Shown here one piece after another: positions 37,908 to 47,251 of a DNA stretch of 64,000 nt. Below the pieces are notes generated by a model. That model saw only the letters and a list, made by a program, of their open reading frames with translations. It made no database searches and was not told the origin of the DNA. The stretch is from NCBI RefSeq assembly GCF_014218255.1, contig NZ_AP021872.1, forward strand, positions 1,674,001-1,738,000, read 5' to 3'. The number at the start of each line of letters is the position of its first letter. Position 1 is the first letter of the stretch. The DNA is from Mycoavidus sp. B2-EB (GTDB lineage: Bacteria; Pseudomonadota; Gammaproteobacteria; Burkholderiales; Burkholderiaceae). The position numbers and the translations under genes were made by a program.

Positions 37908-37998
37908 CGTTGTAGTTCCATTTCAAACGTCTATTTCGCTATTTCCGTGGTTTTTGTTATAGGACAAAACGCATCCATTTAATGGATGAGTCATGCCA

Positions 37999-39594
37999 TT
38001 ATTCAACCACAGGAGGGGTTTCAAAAGTATGAAAAGGAGCTGGGCTAGGAATCGTCCATTCAAGCCCTTGAGCGCCTTCCCAAGGTTTAGCCGGAGCGGG
38101 TGCGCAGCGTTTGCCAAAATACGTCGGCAAAGCAACCCAAAACAAAAAGTACACCTGCATTAAACCAAAACCAAATGCACCAATCGTCGCGAGCTGGTTA
38201 TAGTCAGTAAATTGCGCTGAGTAATCCACCACGCGCCGCGGCATTCCAGATAAGCCCAGAAAGTGCATTGGGAAGAAAGTGATATTAAACGAGATCAAAG
38301 ACCCCCAAAAATGAATCCGGCCCCGGGCCTCGTTATACATATAGCCGGTCCATTTGGGCGCCCAATAATACCAACCTGCATACAGCGAAAATAGCGAGCC
38401 CGCAACCAACACATAATGGAAATGCGCAACCACATAATACGTTCCGTGTGCCGCCACATTCAGCGGCGCCATCGCCAAGATCAAGCCGGAAAAGCCGCCG
38501 ATTGTAAAGACCAGCAAAAAGCCTATGGCGAATAACATTGGCGTCTCGAACGTGAGCGCGCCGCGCCACATCGTCGCAACCCAATTGAATACTTTAACCC
38601 CGGTTGGCACAGCAATCAGCATCGTTGCATACATGAAAAAAAGCTGGCCGCTCACCACCATGCCCGTGACAAACATATGATGCGCCCATACCATGAAAGA
38701 CAAGATAGCAATGGATGCCGTGGCATAAACCATCGAATGATAACCAAACAAGGGCTTGCGCGAGAAAGCCGGAATCACCTGCGAGATCATGCCAAAAGCC
38801 GGCAAAATCATGATGTAAACTTCTGGATGGCCGAAGAACCAAAAAATATGTTGATATAGAACGGGGTCTCCGCCGCCCGCTGCATTAAAAAACGAGGTAC
38901 CAAAATGGCGATCGAAAAGCAGCATCGTCACAGCACCGGCCAACACCGGCATGACGGCAATCAGCAAATAAGCCGTGATCAGCCAAGTCCACGCAAACAT
39001 TGGCATTTTCATCAGCGTCATGCCAGGAGCGCGCATATTCAAAATGGTAACCACAATATTAATAGCGCCCATAATTGAAGAGGCGCCCATAATATGCACC
39101 GCAAAAATAGCCAAATCCATGCCAGGCCCCATTTGCACTGACAGCGGTGCATAGAGTGTCCAGCCTGCGGCCGTAGCGCCCCCTGGCACAAAAAATGATG
39201 CGGTCAAGAGCAACGCAGCTGGGGGCAACAACCAGAAACTAAAGTTATTCATGCGCGCGAATGCCATATCCGATGCCCCAATTTGCAAAGGCAACATCCA
39301 ATTAGCAAACCCCACAAACGCCGGCATGATTGCGCCAAACACCATGACGATGCCGTGCATCGTAGTGAGCTGATTGAAAAATTCAGGGCGCATAATTTGC
39401 AAGCCAGGCTCAAATAGCTCCGCCCGGATCAACAGCGCCAGCACACCACCAGACAAAAACATAATGAACGAAAACAGCAAATACAAAGTACCAATATCTT
39501 TATGGTTTGTCGCGAGTAACCAGCGCCGCCATCCAGATGGACGTTCATGCGTATGATCGTGCTGCGCTACCTGGCCGTGTCCGATCGTGGTCAT
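37999..39594 (-). CDS. ctaD: Cytochrome c oxidase subunit I
   Basis: 531 residues with 12 membrane helices. Holds heme a and the heme a3-CuB centre. HPEVYIMILPAFG carries the His-Tyr cross-link; HHMFVTG has the two CuB histidines; YYVVAHFHYVLVAG supplies the a3 and a ligands; TMHGIVMVFG holds the other heme a His. Proton-channel residues are conserved. Transcribed from coxB through coxC. Copper insertion here would usually need CtaG, not found in the window. Confidence 0.97.
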   Translation of the reverse strand: MTTIGHGQVAQHDHTHERPSGWRRWLLATNHKDIGTLYLLFSFIMFLSGGVLALLIRAELFEPGLQIMRPEFFNQLTTMHGIVMVFGAIMPAFVGFANWMLPLQIGASDMAFARMNNFSFWLLPPAALLLTASFFVPGGATAAGWTLYAPLSVQMGPGMDLAIFAVHIMGASSIMGAINIVVTILNMRAPGMTLMKMPMFAWTWLITAYLLIAVMPVLAGAVTMLLFDRHFGTSFFNAAGGGDPVLYQHIFWFFGHPEVYIMILPAFGMISQVIPAFSRKPLFGYHSMVYATASIAILSFMVWAHHMFVTGMVVSGQLFFMYATMLIAVPTGVKVFNWVATMWRGALTFETPMLFAIGFLLVFTIGGFSGLILAMAPLNVAAHGTYYVVAHFHYVLVAGSLFSLYAGWYYWAPKWTGYMYNEARGRIHFWGSLISFNITFFPMHFLGLSGMPRRVVDYSAQFTDYNQLATIGAFGFGLMQVYFLFWVALPTYFGKRCAPAPAKPWEGAQGLEWTIPSPAPFHTFETPPVVE

Positions 39595-39631
39595 AAAAAC
39601 TTTCCTTATTTGTTTGGTTTGACGGGACAGA

Positions 39632-40915
39632 TTATGCGGCTGAATCTGCGGTGAGCATTTGACTCAATTTTGGCGTTTTATCTACTGCCGCGGCAGCTTT
39701 GCGAGCTGCCTGAGATTTTTCAACAGGCGCGACTTGCGCTTGGTGAGCGGCGTTGCGTAACGCTTGATCGGCGCGCGCAACGGCCACTTGGCGCGGTTGG
39801 ACTAAGTCCCCCGTGCGGTTGCCCCACGCATTACGTTGGTAAGTCACAACCGCGGCAAGATCAATGTCATTTAGCGTGGTCGCCCACGGCGGCATTTGTG
39901 CTTTGCCGTGCAGCACAAGATTCAGATGACTGGCTAATGGACCATTGGTCACCGGACCGCCATCCAGTGCGGGAAATGGGCCAATGCCTTTGCCGTTGGT
40001 ATTATGGCAAACAGCGCAATGGGCGGCATAAATTTGCTCCCCATGCACTTTAAGTTCGCTCATGGTCCAAGTTTTATCCAGCGCAGCGCCCATTGGCGTG
40101 TTTTTTACCCGCTCGGCCACCCATTGCGCGTAATCCGGCTCGGACAGAACTTTAACCACCACTGGCATATAGGCATGATCTTTGCCGCATAACTCAGTGC
40201 AAAAACCACGATAAGTCCCTACTTTTTCGGCTTTGAACCAAGTATCACGCACAAAACCAGGAATCGCATCCTGTTTTACGCCAAAAGCGGGCACGGACCA
40301 TGAGTGCACCACATCATTTGCAGTAGTAATAATGCGAATCTTTTTATTCACCGGCACCACCAGCGGGTGGTCAACTTCCTGCAAATACGTATCGGAAATC
40401 GGCTCGCGCCCATTGATTTGATCGCGCGGCGTGGTAATCGTGGATAAGAAACCAATTCCCGCGCCTGGGCCATTAATATAGTCGTAACCCCACTTCCATT
40501 GATAGCCCGTAACTTTTACCGTGACATCGGCATTGCTGGTGTCTTTCATCGCAATCACCATCTTGGTCGCAGGCCAAGCCATTAAGATTACGATCAAAAA
40601 TGGCACGACGGTCCAAATCACTTCCACCGTGGTGCTTTCATGAAAATGCGCCGGCTGATGCCCTTTAGACTTACGGTGGGCAAAGATCGAATAAAACATC
40701 ACCCCAAAGACACCGACTAGGATCACTAGACAGATAATCAGCATCATCGTATGCAACCCATATAGCCCCTCAGCTATCTTGGTCACCGGCGTTTGAAAGT
40801 TATGCCCATTGACGATTGGGCCGCCAGGCATGTCATTCACCGCATGGGCCACGTCCGCTAGCAATAATCCCCTACCTGCTAGCGCCCCTATTAGGATTCG
40901 CTTAATCGTTTTCAT
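39632..40915 (-). CDS. ctaC: Cytochrome c oxidase subunit II with fused cytochrome c domain (caa3 type)
   Basis: 427 residues. Signal peptide (1-25), two membrane helices (about 57-79 and 98-120), then the CuA domain with CTELCGKDHAYM at 239-250 and DVVHSWSVPAFGVK. A C-terminal class I cytochrome c domain follows, with CAVCH at 300-304 and Met in KAQMPPWATTL. It accepts electrons and passes them to subunit I. An Ala/Lys-rich tail after the cytochrome domain (about 370-427) has no known role. First gene of the cox unit. Confidence 0.95.
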   Translation of the reverse strand: MKTIKRILIGALAGRGLLLADVAHAVNDMPGGPIVNGHNFQTPVTKIAEGLYGLHTMMLIICLVILVGVFGVMFYSIFAHRKSKGHQPAHFHESTTVEVIWTVVPFLIVILMAWPATKMVIAMKDTSNADVTVKVTGYQWKWGYDYINGPGAGIGFLSTITTPRDQINGREPISDTYLQEVDHPLVVPVNKKIRIITTANDVVHSWSVPAFGVKQDAIPGFVRDTWFKAEKVGTYRGFCTELCGKDHAYMPVVVKVLSEPDYAQWVAERVKNTPMGAALDKTWTMSELKVHGEQIYAAHCAVCHNTNGKGIGPFPALDGGPVTNGPLASHLNLVLHGKAQMPPWATTLNDIDLAAVVTYQRNAWGNRTGDLVQPRQVAVARADQALRNAAHQAQVAPVEKSQAARKAAAAVDKTPKLSQMLTADSAA

Positions 40916-41009
40916 CGGCGTTTTTATCTGAGTGCTATCTACGAATCAGGCGCAATACGCCTTTTTCATTTTAAAATCGAATCAAACGGAGCATTATAAT
41001 TCCGTTTTC

Positions 41010-41996
41010 CTACTTTTGCTTTGCCGCTTTAGTAATTTCATCAGGACGCACAATCGCATAGCCTTCTGCAGTGGTTCTCTCAGCCGCTTTCCAGGCATGG
41101 CCATAAATAATTTCAAAGGTGAGGGGAATTGCGCCATCAGCGCGCCGCTGCGCCTCTAGCCCCCTTATCAGCGCTTGTTGCAAGCGACGGCTCGTCAGTC
41201 CTGGCGGACGTCGCCCCTCAGTGAACGGATAAGCCCCCCAGCGCCGCACATCATTTAATAAAGCTGCCGGCGAAGGATAAGTAATCGTGAGTTTTTCCAT
41301 CTCCATCACAGGTATCTCAAAACCGCTCGCCGCCAGCATATCGCCAAAGTCATGCATATCCGTAAAGTCCAGCACGCGCGCATGCGGCGTTTGCGCATCT
41401 GCATGGCGCCAAGCGGCGCGCAACTCACATAATGAATCAGGCCCGAGCAAACTAAACATTAAAAGACCACCGGTTTTTAAGACACGCCGCCATTCCGGTA
41501 AAACTTGATCGGGCCGAGTATGCCAATGCAATGCCAGATTTGACCAAAATAAATCAAAAGTACTTGCGGCAAAAGGAAGGCTTGCAAAATCGGCTTGCAC
41601 AGTCTGCCGCGGGCGGGGCTGAAAAAGCTTTCTTAATTTGCTGACAAAAGGAAGGTTAAAACGCCGTTTCCGATATAAAGCATCCGTTACATACCCACGC
41701 CAACCGAGCCGTGGCACGCCAGTGGCGGCCAAGGCCCGCACCAACATCTGATGAGAAACGTCCAGTCCATATATTTGCGCAGACTCAAACCGCGCTTGCA
41801 GCGCCAGCAAATCATCGCCCCCCCCGCAGCCCGCGTCTAAGATGCGCTGCGGCGTCAGTTTCACGCACTTGAGGCGCTCATGCATACGTTGCGCAACCTC
41901 GCGTGGCAAGAAATTCACCGCAGCAAAAGCATCTGCGCGCCGATCGAAAATTTGTTGTAATCGCTGAAGATTGACGGTAGGCTGAGAAGAGTCCAC
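41010..41996 (-). CDS. bioC: SAM-dependent methyltransferase, BioC-like
   Basis: 328 residues. Class I methyltransferase with the SAM motif ILDAGCGGGDDLLALQARF near 52-70, followed by YGLDVSHQML, LPFAASTFDLFWSNLALHW and GGLLMFSLLGPDSLCELR. These match BioC (malonyl-ACP O-methyltransferase, biotin synthesis) and the related mitochondrial NDUFAF5 group. An insert at about 105-130 (RKRRFNLPFVSKLRKLFQ) is longer than in E. coli BioC. Other biotin genes do not adjoin. The BioC reaction is therefore likely but not proven. Confidence 0.75.
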   Translation of the reverse strand: MDSSQPTVNLQRLQQIFDRRADAFAAVNFLPREVAQRMHERLKCVKLTPQRILDAGCGGGDDLLALQARFESAQIYGLDVSHQMLVRALAATGVPRLGWRGYVTDALYRKRRFNLPFVSKLRKLFQPRPRQTVQADFASLPFAASTFDLFWSNLALHWHTRPDQVLPEWRRVLKTGGLLMFSLLGPDSLCELRAAWRHADAQTPHARVLDFTDMHDFGDMLAASGFEIPVMEMEKLTITYPSPAALLNDVRRWGAYPFTEGRRPPGLTSRRLQQALIRGLEAQRRADGAIPLTFEIIYGHAWKAAERTTAEGYAIVRPDEITKAAKQK

Positions 41997-42504
41997 GGAT
42001 GCAGCAAATATGACTGTGAGTAAAGTAGGAATTATCCTACATTCCGCTCCCTATACTGATTTTTTAGAGGATAAAATAATCCTTATATATCAATGAGTTG
42101 GATTTCTCGCTGAAAAATAGCAAGGAACAACAAGCCTGAAAATCAAACTTTTGGGAGTGAATAAGTGGCTCGCTAGCTGTATAACCCTCAAAGAACACAA
42201 TAAATAAGTCCTTTATCGATAACTTACAATTCTGTTTTTGAAGCGGGGGGAGGAGCGAAATATAGGAGCTAATGTGTGTTTCTGCCCAAATTCTGCGGCC
42301 CCCCTATTTAAAAATGAAGCTGATCTCCTTGAACATATTATAGCGGCGCGATGTGTTCACAACTGTAATTAAACAAACATCTCTTTTTTTACAAGATTGA
42401 GGACGTGAGTAGCAACATATAGAAATTATGAGTACACTTGCCTACTGAAGGAACAAGGCTTAAAGATTCAAAAAATTAAGGTAAATTTTCCTTACATCTT
42501 GCCT
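41997..42504. other. AT-rich gap between bioC-like gene and comF
   Basis: About 500 bases with no standard gene, well above the usual spacing in this window. Contents: several AT-rich blocks, a possible 23-codon ORF with a ribosome binding site at 42272, and a near-palindrome just before comF (AAGGTAAATTTTCCTT). No tRNA or terminator with T run is visible. It may be decayed DNA or carry regulatory RNA. Confidence 0.35.
42272..42343 (+). CDS. Possible 23-residue peptide
   Basis: ATG at 42272 preceded by TAGGAG with 4 bases of spacing, running to TAG at 42341. The peptide is partly hydrophobic (LKMKLISLNIL at the end). No family, and short enough to be chance. The ribosome binding site is the only support. 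Confidence 0.2.
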   Translation: MCVSAQILRPPYLKMKLISLNIL

Positions 42505-43287
42505 ATGGCGCATTCATTTTTGACGGTTACCGCATTTGCCCAGCATACATTCAAACGATGCAAGGCCTTGATGCAGCTCGCGCTACCGTGCCGTTGCGCA
42601 ATCTGCGGCAGTTTGTCGCCGCACGCTATCTGCAACGGCTGTGACAGCGCTTATTGGCAAACCCATGATGACCGCTGCCCGCGTTGTGCATTGCCGTTAA
42701 ACCCTCACCACACGGACCCCAATCATCCACCCTCTCGGCTCTGCGACCACTGTATTGCCACGCCGCCGGCCTTTGATGCAACGCTCACACTGGCTCACTA
42801 CGCCGCCCCTATTGATCAGCTTGCACTTGCATTAAAATTTAATGCGCAACTCACCGTCGCCGCAACCTTTGCTGAACGTCTCGCGCACTTAGTAGAGCAA
42901 ACCTATGCTCATGACAAACTGAGTTGGCCCAGTCTGATTATGCCCGTACCGCTTTCTGCAGCTCGGCTTGCAACGCGTGGCTATAATCAAGCCTGGGAAA
43001 TTGCCCGCCCCTTGGCTCGGATGCTCCAGATTCCGGCGCAAGCTAGATGGGTTAAGCGAGTGCTTGATACGCCACCACAAACCCAGCTCAGCCAACTCCA
43101 GGAAAGACGACGCAATATGCGTGGCGCATTCATAGCCACACCACAATTAGCCAGCGTGCGCGGCCAACATATTGCATTGGTGGATGATGTCATGACTTCT
43201 GGCGCAACGCTTGCAGCCGTCGCTCGTGTCTTAAAAAACGCTGGCGCAGCACGCATTACCAATTGGGTTGCACTCCGCACGCCATAA
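42505..43287 (+). CDS. comF: ComF-family phosphoribosyltransferase-like protein
   Basis: 260 residues from the ATG at 42505 (an upstream in-frame TTG is less likely). The N-terminal zinc finger has paired Cys: CRCAICG, CNGC, CPRCALPL, CDHC. The C-terminal PRTase domain has the PRPP motif IALVDDVMTSGATL. ComF homologues act in DNA uptake in competent bacteria and may have other roles. Here it is next to trmL, as in many Burkholderiales. No other competence gene is present. Confidence 0.92.
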   Translation: MAHSFLTVTAFAQHTFKRCKALMQLALPCRCAICGSLSPHAICNGCDSAYWQTHDDRCPRCALPLNPHHTDPNHPPSRLCDHCIATPPAFDATLTLAHYAAPIDQLALALKFNAQLTVAATFAERLAHLVEQTYAHDKLSWPSLIMPVPLSAARLATRGYNQAWEIARPLARMLQIPAQARWVKRVLDTPPQTQLSQLQERRRNMRGAFIATPQLASVRGQHIALVDDVMTSGATLAAVARVLKNAGAARITNWVALRTP

Positions 43288-43363
43288 ATTTGCCACTGAG
43301 TGGGGTTAATGCGCTCGGTCAGGCTATAATCTGCGCGCTATACACCGCTGAGCCGTCTTTTTT

Positions 43364-43834
43364 ATGTTTAACGTTGTTCTGGTCGAACCCGAAATCCCAT
43401 CTAATACAGGCAATATCATTCGCTTATGCGCGAATGCTGGCGCTCAACTGCATCTGATTGAGCCGCTTGGCTTTAAGCTCAATGATGCCAAAATGCGCCG
43501 CGCTGGGCTTGATTATCATGAATTTGTTTCGCTGCGGGTGCATCGCAGTTGGGACGATTTTATCGCCCATGAGACCCCTCCCGCCACGCGCATGTTCGCC
43601 TTCACTACGCGGGGCGCAAGCCACTTACACCACCACGCTTTCGCCCAAGATGACTGGTTTATCTTCGGTCCGGAAACGCGGGGACTCAGCGCCGAGCTCC
43701 TCGCGCAATTCCAACCGGAGCAACGCGTACGGCTACCGATGAGACCTGGCAATCGAAGCCTTAATTTGTCAAATGCAGTGGCGATTACGGTCTTCGAAGG
43801 CTGGCGGCAACAAGACTTCGCAGGTGGCTTGTAA
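43364..43834 (+). CDS. trmL: tRNA (cytidine/uridine-34 2'-O)-methyltransferase TrmL
   Basis: 156 residues, a minimal SPOUT methyltransferase acting on the tRNA-Leu wobble base. Motifs: VLVEPEIPSNTGNIIRLCAN, HLIEPLGFKLNDAKMRRAGLDY, FGPETRGLSAELL and the knot region RLPMRPGNRSLNLSNAVAI. A TATAAT-like box near 43325 lies in the gap after comF. Convergent with gpsA. Confidence 0.95.
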   Translation: MFNVVLVEPEIPSNTGNIIRLCANAGAQLHLIEPLGFKLNDAKMRRAGLDYHEFVSLRVHRSWDDFIAHETPPATRMFAFTTRGASHLHHHAFAQDDWFIFGPETRGLSAELLAQFQPEQRVRLPMRPGNRSLNLSNAVAITVFEGWRQQDFAGGL

Positions 43835-43883
43835 GGCATCCATACCCGCGCCAAGAAAGTTCAATCAAAGGTAGATGTGAGAA

Positions 43884-44900
43884 TTACGCGCTAGCCAAGC
43901 TCGCTTCTACTTTGGCGGCCCTCTGTAACAGCGCCTCAGCCGCCTCGCGCGGCGCGCAGCCGGCAAATAACACCGAGCATACCGCTTGCGTTACCGGCAT
44001 TTCAACCGCCTGCGCTTGTGCCAATGCCAATACCTCTGGCGCGCAACGCACGCCTTCTGCAACATGGCCCAGCGACGCTAGAATTTGAGCCAATGAGCGC
44101 CCTTGCGCCAACTGTAAGCCCACTGTGCGGTTACGAGATAAATCACCGGTTGCCGTTAGAATTAAATCGCCAAGGCCCGTCAGCCCCATAAAGGTCTCCG
44201 CCCGAGCACCTAGAGCCACGCCTAACCGCGTCATTTCAGCCAGACCACGCGTGATTAATGCAGCCCGTGCATTGAAGCCAAACGCAAGCCCATCAGCAAT
44301 GCCAGCCGCAATCGCCAAGACATTTTTAACTGCTCCGCCAATTTCGACACCGGTCACATCATCCGCCGTATAGATCCGCATTGCGGCATGGTGGAACGCG
44401 CGCACTGCCGCATCACGACAAGCCGCAGATTGGCTAGCAATCGTTAATGCCACCGGCAATCCTTGCGCCACCTCACGCGCAAAGCTCGGGCCAGATAAAG
44501 CTCCGCAGCTGCGATGCTCGCCTAACTCAGCTGCCACCACTTGATGCGGCAGACAGCGTGTAGCCGCCTCAAATCCTTTACATAACCAGATGAGGCGAGC
44601 AGGAATGCAGTTAAGCTCGCGCATGGTTTTACATACCGCGCGCAGGCCAGCAACGGGGGTCGCAATAATGCATAATGCATCGTCCGCAACCGCATGCTTT
44701 AAGCCCGCCGCCAGATCCGCTTCATAACGTAAATCACTCGCCAGGCGCACGCCCGGCAAATAAACCTTATTGTGCTGTTCACGCGTTAATTGCTCAACGA
44801 GTGCCGGAGCACGCGCCCAGAGCAAAGTAGAGTGGCGGCTGGCCAGATGATGGGCCAGCGCAGTCCCCCAAGCCCCCGCGCCTAGAACCGTAATATTCAT
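43884..44900 (-). CDS. gpsA: Glycerol-3-phosphate dehydrogenase [NAD(P)+]
   Basis: 338 residues. Reduces dihydroxyacetone phosphate to sn-glycerol-3-phosphate for phospholipids. NAD(P) motif [16 protein letters not shown] at the N-terminus, [16 protein letters not shown] in the middle and the substrate-binding [18 protein letters not shown] with [11 protein letters not shown]. Starts downstream of secB, the conserved secB-gpsA order. A strong hairpin ends one base before its ATG. Confidence 0.96.
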   Translation of the reverse strand: MNITVLGAGAWGTALAHHLASRHSTLLWARAPALVEQLTREQHNKVYLPGVRLASDLRYEADLAAGLKHAVADDALCIIATPVAGLRAVCKTMRELNCIPARLIWLCKGFEAATRCLPHQVVAAELGEHRSCGALSGPSFAREVAQGLPVALTIASQSAACRDAAVRAFHHAAMRIYTADDVTGVEIGGAVKNVLAIAAGIADGLAFGFNARAALITRGLAEMTRLGVALGARAETFMGLTGLGDLILTATGDLSRNRTVGLQLAQGRSLAQILASLGHVAEGVRCAPEVLALAQAQAVEMPVTQAVCSVLFAGCAPREAAEALLQRAAKVEASLASA

Positions 44901-44901
44901 C

Positions 44902-44931
44902 AGATCAAGGGCCGAGAGAGGGCCTTGATCT
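44902..44931 (-). promoter_or_regulatory. Hairpin directly upstream of the gpsA start
   Basis: On - the arms AGATCAAGGCC (44921-44931) and GGGCCCTTGATCT-type (44902-44913) form 11 base pairs with one bulged G and a loop of about 7 bases. It leaves one base before the gpsA ATG, so any ribosome binding site would be buried in it. No T run follows. It may tune gpsA translation or mark an RNA processing site between secB and gpsA. Confidence 0.45.
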
Positions 44932-44994
44932 CTTCAAAACGGCCAATATGCGTCAGTCTGAAGAGAATTTTTGCGTCATGCAATACTAAGTCGA

Positions 44995-45552
44995 TCATGC
45001 GCGAGGTAGGGGTGGCCGCTTCAGATTATTCACGAAAGCGGAACTCGCGCCATTGCCTTCCATGGCTTTGGGGTTTTGCACTGGCGCTTCCTTTTTAGCT
45101 TGCGCCTGCTGCGCCAAGCGGTGCTCATAGAGCGACTGAAAATTAATTTCAGCGAGATGAATCGGCGGAAAACCCGCGCGCGTGACCGCATCGGCCAAAT
45201 TTGCCCGCAAATAAGGGAAAACGATTGAAGGACAGGCAATATTGAGCAACGGCTCCATCTGTTCTTCTTTGATATTGCGTACCTCGAATAGACCCGCCTG
45301 TTTCGCTTCGATTAAAAGGACAACTTTATCTTTAAGTTTAGCCGTCACCACGGTCGAAACAACGCTCTCATAGATCTCCCCTGAAACTTTGTCCGCTTTG
45401 AGACTCACTTCTATCTCAATCGTCGGTGCTTGTTTTTCAAGTTCAGCTAGGATAGCGGGCGAATTAGGCTGCTCAAGCGACAAATCTTTGAGATAGAGGC
45501 GCTGAATATTAAAAACAGGCTGCGCATTTTGCTGAGTAGTTTCGTTTGCCAT
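44995..45552 (-). CDS. secB: Protein-export chaperone SecB
   Basis: 185 residues from the second of two adjacent ATGs, which is better spaced from AAGGA. Conserved [29 protein letters not shown] and [33 protein letters not shown]. It holds preproteins unfolded for SecA. A C-terminal extension of about 30 residues ([18 protein letters not shown] and on) is longer than in E. coli but usual for beta-proteobacteria. Downstream of grxC. Confidence 0.95.
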   Translation of the reverse strand: MANETTQQNAQPVFNIQRLYLKDLSLEQPNSPAILAELEKQAPTIEIEVSLKADKVSGEIYESVVSTVVTAKLKDKVVLLIEAKQAGLFEVRNIKEEQMEPLLNIACPSIVFPYLRANLADAVTRAGFPPIHLAEINFQSLYEHRLAQQAQAKKEAPVQNPKAMEGNGASSAFVNNLKRPPLPRA

Positions 45553-45596
45553 CATATTCCTTACAATTTTTAGTTTAACTTCAAGCGTTCTTCGAC

Positions 45597-45860
45597 CTAC
45601 ACATTTCCCGCAAGTAAAGCCGTTAGTTCGCCATTACGATCAAGCGCAGCTAATTTATCATAACCACCAATATGGGTTTCGCCGATAAAAATCTGCGGCA
45701 CCGTGCGTAAACCGGTACGCTGAATCATTTCATCCCGCTTAGCTGGGTCACTATCGATCGTGATTTTTTCTATATGTTCGATGCCGCGCGCCTTTAGCAA
45801 ACGCTCAGCCATGTCGCAATACGGACATATCTGTTTACTATACATGAGCACTTTTTTCAT
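45597..45860 (-). CDS. grxC: Glutaredoxin 3
   Basis: 87 residues from the ATG at 45860 ([20 protein letters not shown]); upstream frame extension enters the rhodanese gene. Active site CPYC at about residues 11-14, with the [18 protein letters not shown] glutathione-binding region. A glutathione-dependent disulfide reductase. It follows the rhodanese gene by 8 bases, the conserved rhodanese-grxC-secB-gpsA run. Confidence 0.95.
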   Translation of the reverse strand: MKKVLMYSKQICPYCDMAERLLKARGIEHIEKITIDSDPAKRDEMIQRTGLRTVPQIFIGETHIGGYDKLAALDRNGELTALLAGNV

Positions 45861-45868
45861 GACGACCT

Positions 45869-46276
45869 TTATTGTGTGACGGGCATCCCAGCCTGTTGCC
45901 ACGCGGTTAAACCACCTTGTAAAACAAACACTTCGGTATAGCCTGCTTGACGCAAAATAACTTGCGCTTTATGCGCGCGCCGACCCGTCTGGCAAATTAA
46001 CAGGATGGGATGCGCTTTGTTTTTCGCCACCTGCATGACTTTTGCGGGCAGCGCATCGAAGGCCAAATGACGCGCTTGCGGCAAACGACCTCGACCATAC
46101 TCCTCGGCGCTTCTGAGGTCGATCACCGTAGCATTACGGTGGTTAATCAATTGTGTCGCCTGTTGCGTGGATAAGTCGCGGCCGCGCCGCATCAAATTCG
46201 GCCAGAGCAACAACCCGCTCGAAATCAGAGCGGCCAACATGAACCCAAGATTGGTGTAATCAGCAAAAAATTTCAC
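45869..46276 (-). CDS. Membrane-anchored rhodanese-like sulfurtransferase
   Basis: 135 residues. An N-terminal membrane segment (about 8-26) precedes one rhodanese domain with VIDLRSAEEYGRGRLPQARHLAFDAL and the active-site loop ILLICQTGRRAHKAQ (catalytic Cys). Resembles YibN of E. coli, which also sits upstream of grxC-secB-gpsA. Substrate not known. Confidence 0.92.
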   Translation of the reverse strand: MKFFADYTNLGFMLAALISSGLLLWPNLMRRGRDLSTQQATQLINHRNATVIDLRSAEEYGRGRLPQARHLAFDALPAKVMQVAKNKAHPILLICQTGRRAHKAQVILRQAGYTEVFVLQGGLTAWQQAGMPVTQ

Positions 46277-46329
46277 GAGAATTTCTTCAATTTTAAAAAA
46301 ATGACCTTCACATTATATAAAATAAACGC

Positions 46330-46358
46330 TTGACGGTTACTGAATCTGGCTCGATTAT
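46330..46358 (+). promoter_or_regulatory. Likely promoter of gpmA
   Basis: TTGACG (46330-46335), 17 bases, GATTAT (46353-46358), in the divergent gap between the rhodanese gene and gpmA. It leaves a leader of about 60 bases before the gpmA ATG. Confidence 0.45.
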
Positions 46359-46424
46359 TCAAAACCTTGATGTAAGCTGTCTGTTTGCGTTGGTTTCTGT
46401 ACTTTCTTACGGCCCTTATTTTAC

Positions 46425-47171
46425 ATGTATAAACTTGCCCTCATCCGCCACGGCGAATCGACGTGGAATAAAGAGAATCGTTTCACAGGTTGGATGGATG
46501 TCGACCTCACTGAGCAGGGAATAAACGAAGCGCGTCAAGCTGGACAGCAGCTACGAGATGCAGGCTACACCTTCGATATTGCTTACACTTCAGTTTTAAA
46601 GCGCGCAATCCGCACGCTGTGGCATATTCAAGACGAAATGGATCTGCTCTATCTACCCGTGACTCACTCATGGCGTCTTAATGAGCGTCACTACGGCGCA
46701 CTCACGGGTTTAAACAAAGCCGAGACGATCGCGCAATATGGCGCAGAACAAGTCTTGCAATGGCGGCGTAGCTATGAGACACCGCCACCGGCGCTGGCCC
46801 CTGCGGATCCACGCGCCCCCCATCATGATCCGCGTTACGCACAGGTCCCGCCGAGTGAGTTACCGCTTGCCGAATGCTTGAAAGACACGGTGGCACGGGT
46901 TTTGCCTTTGTGGAACGAATCGATTGCACCCGCCATCAAAACCGGGCAACGCATTATTCTTGCCGCGCATGGCAACTCTTTGCGAGCCCTTATCAAATAT
47001 CTTGAAGGTATTTCTGATCAAGATATTGTTGGCGTCAACATTCCAAATGGCGTGCCGCTGATTTATGAACTGGATGCACAGCTCAAGCCAATCGCGCGTG
47101 GTTATCTAGGCACAGACCTGCAACCAGCAGGCCAAGCCACAGTCAGTCATGGGACGCGCAGTGTAAGCTAA
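46425..47171 (+). CDS. gpmA: 2,3-bisphosphoglycerate-dependent phosphoglycerate mutase
   Basis: 248 residues. Interconverts 3- and 2-phosphoglycerate in glycolysis and gluconeogenesis. The phosphohistidine site [18 protein letters not shown] is at the N-terminus, the catalytic Glu is in [15 protein letters not shown], and [19 protein letters not shown] carries the second His. Upstream of ctpA, a common pairing. Confidence 0.96.
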   Translation: MYKLALIRHGESTWNKENRFTGWMDVDLTEQGINEARQAGQQLRDAGYTFDIAYTSVLKRAIRTLWHIQDEMDLLYLPVTHSWRLNERHYGALTGLNKAETIAQYGAEQVLQWRRSYETPPPALAPADPRAPHHDPRYAQVPPSELPLAECLKDTVARVLPLWNESIAPAIKTGQRIILAAHGNSLRALIKYLEGISDQDIVGVNIPNGVPLIYELDAQLKPIARGYLGTDLQPAGQATVSHGTRSVS

Positions 47172-47251
47172 TTAATCCTGGCCAATTGGCATTTGGATTA
47201 AAAAATGTGCCACAATTAAACCCATTTTGATAGATCTTAGCCCTATTTTTC

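Noticed and set aside
37923-38135. A 70-codon minus-strand frame across the coxA 3' end that could stand in for the missing small oxidase genes
   Set aside because: It is out of frame with coxA over most of its length, has no membrane pattern of DUF2970 or CtaG, and no ribosome binding site. It is a shadow of coxA.
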